A stretch of 35,778 nucleotides of DNA from Chitinophagales bacterium (lineage in GTDB: Bacteria > Bacteroidota > Bacteroidia > Chitinophagales > Chitinophagaceae), in assembly GCA_025353485.1 (NCBI GenBank), contig JANXQO010000184.1:1-35778 (forward strand). Reading direction: 5' to 3'. Positions within the stretch are counted from its first letter, which is position 1, and the number at the start of each line of letters is the position of its first letter. Position numbers and translations under genes: made by a program. Under the pieces are notes generated by a model. It was not told where the DNA came from. It did not search any database and saw nothing but the letters and a program-made list of their open reading frames with translations. Below are positions 1 through 5,463 of the stretch, piece after piece.

Positions 1-474
1 GTAATCAGCAAGCTGGATGAAGTGATTAACTGGGCACGTTCTAATTCATTATGGCCATTGGTATTTGGCACCAGTTGCTGCGCCATAGAAATGATGAGCA
101 CCGCTGCTGCAAAATATGACTGGTCACGTTTTGGATTTGAAGTAGCAAGAGCCACCCCACGCCAGGCTGATGTAATTATCATTGCCGGAACAATTGTAAA
201 TAAAATGGCGCCGGTATTAAAAAGATTATACGATCAAATGGCCGATCCAAAATACGTGATAGCAATGGGTGCATGCGCAACGAGTGGCGGCCCTTTTTTC
301 TATAACACTTATTCTGTTGTAAAAGGTGCAGACCATGTAATACCGGTTGATGTATATATAGCAGGTTGTCCGCCAAGGCCGGAAGCATTATTGCATGCAT
401 TAATAACATTGCAGGAAAAAATAAAAAGTGGAGCTACCAGGGAACAGATAAAAGAAATTGGCAATAAGCAATAA
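1..474 (+). CDS. nuoB: NADH-quinone oxidoreductase subunit B, 5' end cut by window
   Basis: This is the peripheral-arm subunit of respiratory complex I that carries the terminal 4Fe-4S cluster N2, which passes electrons to quinone. The frame is open from base 1 without a start codon, so the gene begins upstream; the GTG at 22 is internal, because the residues before it ([15 protein letters not shown]) already match the family. Counting from base 1, the cluster ligands are the adjacent cysteines C26 and C27 in [11 protein letters not shown]91 in GACATSGG and C123 in [10 protein letters not shown]. The last residues (IGNKQ) and the stop codon are formed by a heptamer tandem repeat that continues into the gap before nuoC. 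It is followed by nuoC on the same strand, as expected in a nuo operon. Confidence 0.97.
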   Translation, partial: VISKLDEVINWARSNSLWPLVFGTSCCAIEMMSTAAAKYDWSRFGFEVARATPRQADVIIIAGTIVNKMAPVLKRLYDQMADPKYVIAMGACATSGGPFFYNTYSVVKGADHVIPVDVYIAGCPPRPEALLHALITLQEKIKSGATREQIKEIGNKQ

Positions 475-494
475 ACAATGGGCAATAAACAACT
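460..494. repeat. Heptamer tandem repeat, nuoB end and nuoB-nuoC gap
   Basis: Five consecutive 7-bp units can be read: GGCAATA, AGCAATA, AACAATG, GGCAATA, AACAACT. The first two units provide the last codons and TAA stop of nuoB; the rest fill most of the spacer before nuoC. Similar 7-bp arrays with other words occur between nuoK and nuoL and after nuoN. Confidence 0.7.
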
Positions 495-515
495 GGAAGC
501 TATTAAATAGTTTTA

Positions 516-971
516 ATGAACAACGAAGAATTAAAAATAAAACTAACTGAACTTATTCCTTCTGCAACTTTTGAAGAGGGAGCAGAATGGATTACATTTT
601 TTGTTGATTCGCCAAATTGGAAAACCATTGCACAACAACTTTTCTCAGCAGACGGATTAAACTTTAATTATTTATTTTGCCTTACCTGTATTGATTGGAA
701 AACGCATTTTACCATGCTGTATCATTTAAGTTCCACTATACACCGTCACACAATTGTGGTAAAAGCTAATCTCGATAGAATTAATCCTGAAATAGAAACC
801 GTGTCAGATATTTGGCGCACTGCGGAATTTCACGAACGTGAAGTATATGATCTGTTTGGTGTAATTTTTTTACAGCATCCTGATTTGCGAAGATTATTTA
901 TGACAGATGAATGGGAGGGATGGCCCTTACGCAAAGATTATGAAGATCCAATAAATATGATCAAGCTATAA
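516..971 (+). CDS. nuoC: NADH-quinone oxidoreductase subunit C (30 kDa)
   Basis: This 151-residue peripheral-arm subunit of complex I packs against NuoD and NuoB near the quinone site and has no cofactor of its own. The family signature is clear in the second half: EFHEREVYDLFGV, followed by HPDLRRLFM and EGWPLRKDYEDP at the C-terminus. The length is normal for the stand-alone form; nuoC is not fused to nuoD here, unlike the nuoCD fusion of enterobacteria. ATG at 516 is the first in-frame start after the heptamer repeat. The stop is followed immediately by a GC-rich hairpin element before nuoD. Confidence 0.95.
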   Translation: MNNEELKIKLTELIPSATFEEGAEWITFFVDSPNWKTIAQQLFSADGLNFNYLFCLTCIDWKTHFTMLYHLSSTIHRHTIVVKANLDRINPEIETVSDIWRTAEFHEREVYDLFGVIFLQHPDLRRLFMTDEWEGWPLRKDYEDPINMIKL

Positions 972-1004
972 GCCCCTCTCCGGCTCTTCCCGAAGGGGAG
1001 AGAG
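971..1004. repeat. GC-rich palindromic repeat between nuoC and nuoD
   Basis: The GC-rich stretch starts at the last base of the nuoC stop codon. CTCTTCCC (984-991) and GGGGAGAG (995-1002) form an 8-bp stem with one G-T pair and a GAA loop; AGCCCCTCTCC precedes it. It resembles the copies inside nuoD and nuoM. No T-run follows, so it does not look like an intrinsic terminator; it may act as an RNA-stabilising stem within the transcript (inference). Confidence 0.6.
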
Positions 1005-1019
1005 AAAGAAAGCGAAAGT

Positions 1020-2177
1020 ATGTATAGACAAACTGAAATAATAAGTGACTATTCAAAAGTCCCCTCCACCGGAGGGGATTTAGGGGAGGCAGGCGATCTC
1101 GTCATCAACATAGGGCCTCAACATCCATCCACGCATGGCGTTTTACATCTCGTGATTACACTTAGCGGCGAGACAATAAAAAACGTGGAGCCGCATCTCG
1201 GTTATATTCATCGCTCCATAGAAAAAATGTGTGAGAGCCTGTCGTACCGCCAATTCATTTATGTTACAAGCCGCATGGATTATCTTTCTTCCCACATCAA
1301 TAATCATGGTTGTGCTTTGTGTGTGGAGAAAGGTTTACAGATAGAAATTCCGGAACGGGCAAAAGTTATTCGAGTATTGATGGACGAATTAACAAGGCTT
1401 GCATCACATCAGCTTTGGTGGGGTGCAATGGCAATGGATGTGGGTGCACTCACTCCTTTTTTTCATGCATTCAGAGAACGGGAAGCTATCAATGATATTA
1501 TGGAAGAAACCTGCGGCGCAAGATTAACGATGAACTATATTGTGCCCGGTGGTGTAATGGCGGACCTGCATCCTGATTTTCAAAAACATGTAAAAGAATT
1601 TATCACACTTTTCAAATCAAAAATTGATGAGTATGATGAATTGGTAACAGGTAATATTATTTTTCAAAACCGTATGAAAAATGTAGGCTATATTTCAAAA
1701 AATGATGCTATTTCTTATGGCTGCACAGGGCCAACAGCAAGAGGCAGCGGCGTAAGTTGCGATATAAGAAAATTGTATCCGTATGAAGTTTATAACCAGT
1801 TGCAGTTTGATGAGATTATTGAAAACAGTGGCGATTGTTTTGCCCGCTATCTTGTGCGCATGCAGGAAATGCGGCAATCACTTTCTATCGTAGAGCAGCT
1901 CATTGATAATATTCCCGAAGGAGATTTTGTTGCAAAGACAAAAGCAGTTTTGAAATTACCGAAAGGGGAATTTTATTCGAGAGTGGAAACAGCACGTGGT
2001 GAATTTGGTGTGTTCATTGTAAGCGAGGGAGGAACTACACCTTACCGGATAAAATTTCGTTCACCCGGTTTTTCTAATCTCTCTGCACTCAACCACATGG
2101 CGAGGGGGCATAAGATAGGAGACCTTGTAGCAATCATGGGAACATTAGATTTAGTAGTACCGGATATAGACAGGTAA
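1020..2177 (+). CDS. nuoD: NADH-quinone oxidoreductase subunit D (49 kDa)
   Basis: This peripheral-arm subunit of complex I forms most of the quinone-binding cavity together with NuoB. It has 385 residues and is full length for a stand-alone NuoD. The quinone-site loop is visible as NIGPQHPSTHGVLH (H39 is the conserved histidine), followed by EPHLGYIHRSIEK and SYRQFIYVTSRMDYLSSH, and the C-terminus ends in GTLDLVVPDIDR as in the family. Residues 14-25 (VPSTGGDLGEAG) are encoded by a GC-rich palindromic repeat just before the conserved DLVINIGPQHP block, where relatives normally have a short variable leader. The insertion keeps the frame and avoids all conserved positions. The next gene is nuoH; nuoE, nuoF and nuoG are not between them. 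Confidence 0.96.
   Translation: MYRQTEIISDYSKVPSTGGDLGEAGDLVINIGPQHPSTHGVLHLVITLSGETIKNVEPHLGYIHRSIEKMCESLSYRQFIYVTSRMDYLSSHINNHGCALCVEKGLQIEIPERAKVIRVLMDELTRLASHQLWWGAMAMDVGALTPFFHAFREREAINDIMEETCGARLTMNYIVPGGVMADLHPDFQKHVKEFITLFKSKIDEYDELVTGNIIFQNRMKNVGYISKNDAISYGCTGPTARGSGVSCDIRKLYPYEVYNQLQFDEIIENSGDCFARYLVRMQEMRQSLSIVEQLIDNIPEGDFVAKTKAVLKLPKGEFYSRVETARGEFGVFIVSEGGTTPYRIKFRSPGFSNLSALNHMARGHKIGDLVAIMGTLDLVVPDIDR
1060..1091. repeat. Palindromic repeat inserted in frame inside nuoD
   Basis: CCCCTCC (1061-1067) and GGAGGGG (1071-1077) form a perfect 7-bp stem with an ACC loop. They are followed by ATTTAGGGGAGG, which can compete for pairing with the left arm. The stretch is translated as VPSTGGDLGEAG near the N-terminus of NuoD. 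Its GC content is unlike the surrounding AT-rich gene and matches the other GC-rich repeats of this operon. Confidence 0.7.
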
Positions 2178-2178
2178 A

Positions 2179-2209
2179 TCTCCTAAATCCACTAAAGGGA
2201 ACTTAGGGA
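2179..2209. repeat. Degenerate palindromic repeat after nuoD
   Basis: The stretch after the nuoD stop reads TCTCCTAAATCCACTAAAGG and continues GAACTTAGGGA. It looks like a decayed copy of the family: a TCCTAAATCC arm facing an inverted ACTTAGGGA arm, around a CTAAAG centre. With the intact copy at 2238-2257 it makes up most of the 81-bp nuoD-nuoH gap, exactly where nuoE, nuoF and nuoG would be expected. Confidence 0.45.
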
Positions 2210-2237
2210 AGAACAATATTTCATCATAAAAAACTAA

Positions 2238-2257
2238 AGCCCCTTTAGGGGTTGGGG
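2238..2257. repeat. Palindromic repeat forming the nuoH leader
   Basis: AGCCCCTTTAGGGGTTGGGG contains CCCC (2240-2243) and GGGG (2248-2251) separated by TTTA, with a second G-run right before the nuoH ATG at 2259. The hairpin lies only 7 bases upstream of the start codon, so it could affect nuoH translation (inference). Confidence 0.6.
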
Positions 2258-2258
2258 T

Positions 2259-3335
2259 ATGTTTAGTCTCGAAGGCGTAACGAATTTTATTCACACATGG
2301 TTGAACAACACATTCAATCCAACACTGGCATTGCTGTTTGAATTTGTGATCGTAGGATTATCTGTCATCACATTATTTGCTGTACTTGGTTTAGTGCTGG
2401 TATTAATGGAAAGAAAAGTTTCTGCATACATGCAGATTCGTCTCGGGCCAAACCGTGTTGGATACAAGGGGTCATTACAAACAGTTGCAGACACACTAAA
2501 ACTTGCAATGAAAGAAGGGCTTACACCTGATGGTGCAGATAAATTTTTATTCAACCTGGCACCGTTTGTAGTAATGATCGTTGCGATGCTGATTATGGCG
2601 CCAATTCCTTTTGCCAAAGGGTTTCAGATGTGGGACCTGAATATCGGTGTGCTGTATGTAAGCGCAGTTTCTTCTGTTTCTGTAATTGGTATTTTAATGG
2701 CGGGCTGGGCAAGCAATAATAAATATTCTTTGCTCGGTGCCATGCGAAGCGGTGCACAAATTGTAAGTTATGAATTGAGTGCGGGGCTTTCTATTATTTC
2801 AATTGTTGTACTTACAGGCAGCCTGCAGATTTCTGATATCATTGCATCACAGCAAAATGGCTGGTGGATTTTTAAAGGGCATATCCCGGCGCTTATTTCG
2901 TTTGTAATTTTCATCATTGCCGTAACTGCAGAAACTAACCGGGCACCTTTTGATCTGGCAGAAGCAGAAAGTGAATTAACGGCAGGTTTTCACACAGAAT
3001 ATTCAGGAATGAAATTCGCTTTATTTTTTCTTGCAGAGTATGTTAATATTTTTATTGTGTGCAGCATAGGCGCCATATTATTTCTCGGCGGTTGGATGCC
3101 GTTACACATTGGCCATTGGCAAGGTTTTAATCATGTGATGGATTATGTACCATCATCCATCTGGTTTATGGGGAAGGTTTTTTTTCTGATATTCGTTATC
3201 ATGTGGTTTAGGTGGACATTTCCACGGCTGCGTATTGATCAATTATTAAATTTAGAATGGAAATATCTGTTACCGATAAGTATGTTTAATTTGTTGCTGA
3301 TGACATTGGTGGCGATTATGGGTTGGCATTTTTAG
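2259..3335 (+). CDS. nuoH: NADH-quinone oxidoreductase subunit H
   Basis: This inner-membrane subunit of complex I anchors the peripheral arm and contributes the entrance of the quinone channel and the E-channel linking quinone reduction to proton pumping. It has 358 residues and about eight membrane segments. The family hallmarks are the first-loop MERKVSAYMQIRLGPNRVG, the acidic third loop AETNRAPFDLAEAESEL, and GFHTEYSGMKFALFF. ATG at 2259 gives a short N-terminal helix before the first membrane segment. The gene follows nuoD directly, so the nuoEFG module is missing at this position. It ends 68 bp before a remnant GxxExxY gene that separates it from nuoI. Confidence 0.96.
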   Translation: MFSLEGVTNFIHTWLNNTFNPTLALLFEFVIVGLSVITLFAVLGLVLVLMERKVSAYMQIRLGPNRVGYKGSLQTVADTLKLAMKEGLTPDGADKFLFNLAPFVVMIVAMLIMAPIPFAKGFQMWDLNIGVLYVSAVSSVSVIGILMAGWASNNKYSLLGAMRSGAQIVSYELSAGLSIISIVVLTGSLQISDIIASQQNGWWIFKGHIPALISFVIFIIAVTAETNRAPFDLAEAESELTAGFHTEYSGMKFALFFLAEYVNIFIVCSIGAILFLGGWMPLHIGHWQGFNHVMDYVPSSIWFMGKVFFLIFVIMWFRWTFPRLRIDQLLNLEWKYLLPISMFNLLLMTLVAIMGWHF

Positions 3336-3344
3336 GAGATCAAG

Positions 3345-3385
3345 AGCAAACCACATAGGCGCATAGATATATAGAACCACATAAG
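3345..3385. repeat. CCACATAGG-word array, left flank of GxxExxY cassette
   Basis: The words CCACATAGG (3351-3359), GCATAG, ATATAG and CCACATAAG (from 3377) follow one another at about 8-bp intervals between the nuoH stop and the GxxExxY start at 3404. The array on the far side of the gene has the same words in the opposite orientation, so the two flanks form an imperfect inverted repeat. Confidence 0.65.
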
Positions 3386-3403
3386 AATTATATAAAAAAA
3401 ATA

Positions 3404-3815
3404 ATGATTACACAAAAATACCTTGATGAATTAACATATAAAATAATTGGTTGCGCATTAGATGTCCATAAACAATTAGGGCGGGGTTGCTTGAAAGTAT
3501 TTATGAAAAATGTTTTGTCCGGGAATTGTCGTTGCAGAATCTTGAATTTAAAACCCAACAGTGGGTGCCTGTATCTTACAAAAGATTATTAATGGAAGCT
3601 GATTTAAGACTCGATGTATTGGTTGAAGATTTAATTCTTGTAGAACTAAAAGCTATAGAAGGGTTGCTTCCCGTACACTCAGCACAGGTGCTTACTTATA
3701 TGAAATTATTGCAAAACCCAAAGGTATTTTAATAAATTTTAATTGTACAAATATTATGAAACAGGGACAAAGAACATTAGTAAATGAATATTATGCAGCA
3801 TTACCAAAAACATAA
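3404..3815 (+). pseudogene. GxxExxY family protein (PD-(D/E)XK_3-like), frameshifted
   Basis: This is a small protein family of unknown biological role with a PD-(D/E)XK nuclease-like fold. The reading moves across frames: the first part (ITQKYLDELTYKIIGCALDV) is in frame from 3404, the middle (LLESIYEKCFVRELSLQ to VEDLILVELKAIEGLLPVHS) in a second frame, and the end (ILINFNCTNIMKQGQR to YYAALPKT) in a third. Two single-base deletions explain this: one near 3481-3487 in the LGxGLLES stretch that opens the GxxExxY motif, the other near 3720 in the KG codons of NPKG. Restoring both bases gives 137 codons plus stop, the usual family length. The catalytic-type D and ELK residues survive. It lies between nuoH and nuoI, in the same orientation, with inverted word arrays on both sides. 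Sequencing error in short homopolymers is the alternative to true decay. Confidence 0.85.
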
Positions 3816-3930
3816 CTATGTGTTCCTATGTGGCCTATGTTTCTATGTGGTAAAATTGAGATAGTACCACATAAATAGTATATCAAAAAAACTATGTGTT
3901 CCTATGTATCTATATCCTATGTGGTAAAAT
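3816..3930. repeat. CCTATGTGG-word array, two tandem copies, right flank of cassette
   Basis: Two direct copies of a roughly 40-bp unit start with CTATGTGTTCCTATGT and end with CTATGTGGTAAAAT (3816-3856 and 3892-3930). The spacer between them holds an inverted ACCACATAAATAG. The array begins on the base after the GxxExxY stop and ends 18 bp before the nuoI start. Its words are the reverse complement of those at 3351-3385. Confidence 0.75.
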
Positions 3931-3948
3931 ACTAAACTTTATATAAAA

Positions 3949-4419
3949 TTGTTTTTAAAAGATTACATATCCGATATTTTTAACGCTGTAAAATCGCTTC
4001 TTACCGGCATGAGGCGTACTGGCTATTATTTTACACATCATAAAGAAATTATCACCCAGCAATACCCGGATACAAAGCAGATATTACCGGAACGTTTCCG
4101 TGGCGAAGTGATAATGCTTCATGATGAAAATAATGAACATGCCTGCACAGGCTGTACGGCATGTGAACTGGCGTGCCCCAATGCCACTATAAAAATTGTT
4201 ACAAAATTTGATGTATCGCCGGAGGGCAAAAAGAAAAAAGCATTAGATACATTTGTATATCACCTGGAGTTGTGCACCATGTGTAATTTATGTATTGTAG
4301 CCTGCCCAACAGATGCGATTAAAATGGCGCAAACATTTGAGCATAGTGTGTTTGATAGAAGCCTTCTTACAAAGAAATTAAATAAACCCGGATCAAAAAT
4401 AAGGGACGGGGTAGAGTAG
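3949..4419 (+). CDS. nuoI: NADH-quinone oxidoreductase subunit I (two 4Fe-4S clusters)
   Basis: This ferredoxin-like subunit of the peripheral arm carries clusters N6a and N6b, which pass electrons to N2 in NuoB. Both motifs are intact: CTGCTACELACP and CTMCNLCIVACP. The protein has 156 residues. No in-frame ATG or GTG lies near the conserved N-terminus (FLKDYISDIFNAVKSLL); the frame upstream is closed by TAA at 3925, so TTG at 3949 is the likely start. The start lies 18 bp after the CCTATGTGG repeat array, so the insertion of that cassette may have replaced the original leader (inference). A 39-bp gap separates it from nuoJ. Confidence 0.94.
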   Translation: MFLKDYISDIFNAVKSLLTGMRRTGYYFTHHKEIITQQYPDTKQILPERFRGEVIMLHDENNEHACTGCTACELACPNATIKIVTKFDVSPEGKKKKALDTFVYHLELCTMCNLCIVACPTDAIKMAQTFEHSVFDRSLLTKKLNKPGSKIRDGVE

Positions 4420-4458
4420 TTGATAGTTTAATAAAATTATAAAGAAAATTAAAATAAA

Positions 4459-5040
4459 TTGACTGCATCACAGGTAATATTTTATATCATTTCTGCTTTT
4501 ATTTTAAGTACGGGTTTGCTTGCTGTTACTTCAAGAAAAATTTTTCGCTCCGCCATTTGGTTATTGTTTTCACTGATCGGTATTGCCGGATTATTTTTCT
4601 GGATGCAGTTAGATTTTATTGCCGCAGTGCAAATCATTGTGTATGTCGGTGGCATTGTAGTGCTTATTATCTTTTCTATTTTTCTTACACAACAGGCGGG
4701 CAACGAAATGGCAAAACCTGTGCGGAGTAAAGTTTTCTTTGCTGCTCTTGTTGTATCGCTGGGATTTATTCTTACCTACACATTCATATACAAATATAAT
4801 TTTCTGCCTATAGGCCACCAACCGTTAAATGTAAATGTGAGCAATATCGGAATTCAATTATTGAGTACAACTGAACACGGTTATATATTGCCATTTGAAG
4901 TGGCGAGTATTTTATTACTTGCTGCGATGATCGCCTGCATTGTAATTGCGATGAAGAACCCTTCAGCAACTGACAAAGCAGGAAGAGAAAAGAAGCCCCC
5001 GCATATAAAAGAAGAAACAGCAGAAATTATAAATGTATAA
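4459..5040 (+). CDS. nuoJ: NADH-quinone oxidoreductase subunit J
   Basis: This inner-membrane subunit of the complex I proton-pumping arm has 193 residues and five predicted membrane segments. The third contains QIIVYVGGIVVLIIF, the glycine-rich helix that changes shape during coupling in complex I. The C-terminus is a hydrophilic lysine- and glutamate-rich tail. The start appears to be TTG at 4459: translation from it gives TASQVIFYIISAFIL, which begins right at the first membrane helix, and no ATG precedes it in frame. It is followed 20 bp later by nuoK. Confidence 0.93.
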   Translation: MTASQVIFYIISAFILSTGLLAVTSRKIFRSAIWLLFSLIGIAGLFFWMQLDFIAAVQIIVYVGGIVVLIIFSIFLTQQAGNEMAKPVRSKVFFAALVVSLGFILTYTFIYKYNFLPIGHQPLNVNVSNIGIQLLSTTEHGYILPFEVASILLLAAMIACIVIAMKNPSATDKAGREKKPPHIKEETAEIINV

Positions 5041-5060
5041 TAGAAAATAATTTTAATAAA

Positions 5061-5375
5061 ATGAATGATATTCCTTTAACGCATATTTTATTTGTCAGTA
5101 CGGCGCTGTTTTTTATTGGTATGTACGGTTTGTTTACCAGGAGAAACATGATTACCATGCTGATGTCAATAGAACTTATGCTGAACAGTGTGAACATCAA
5201 TTTTGTGGCATTTAATAAATATTTATATCCAGATCAATTGAATGGAATATTCTTTACCATTTTTATTATTACCATTGCTGCAGCAGAAGCTGCTGTTGCT
5301 ATTGCGATAATAATTAATTTTTACAGGAGTCATTATTCAATTGATGTGGAAGATTCAGGAGAGATGAAATGGTAA
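5061..5375 (+). CDS. nuoK: NADH-quinone oxidoreductase subunit K
   Basis: This three-helix, MrpC-like membrane subunit of complex I carries part of the proton path. It has 104 residues, the usual length. The two conserved membrane glutamates are present: E38 in MSIELMLNSVN and E76 in AAAEAAVAIAI. ATG at 5061 starts at the first membrane helix. The 88-bp gap to nuoL holds a heptamer tandem repeat. Confidence 0.95.
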   Translation: MNDIPLTHILFVSTALFFIGMYGLFTRRNMITMLMSIELMLNSVNINFVAFNKYLYPDQLNGIFFTIFIITIAAAEAAVAIAIIINFYRSHYSIDVEDSGEMKW

Positions 5376-5391
5376 GCTGGTTTGGGAAGGA

Positions 5392-5412
5392 TCAATAGTC
5401 AATGGTCAATAA
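5392..5412. repeat. Heptamer tandem repeat in nuoK-nuoL gap
   Basis: Three 7-bp units are contiguous: TCAATAG, TCAATGG, TCAATAA. They share period and CAATA content with the array between nuoB and nuoC. Confidence 0.65.
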
Positions 5413-5463
5413 TAAGGTTGCCAAAATAAAAATGATAATGTCAAATTAAGATTAAGAATTCTG

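Noticed and set aside
971-1004. Intrinsic terminator after nuoC
   Set aside because: The stem is GC-rich but followed by a purine-rich stretch without a T-run, and nuoD must be transcribed through it.
3345-3930. CRISPR array
   Set aside because: The repeated words are 8-9 bp and adjacent, without regular repeat-spacer-repeat units or Cas genes.
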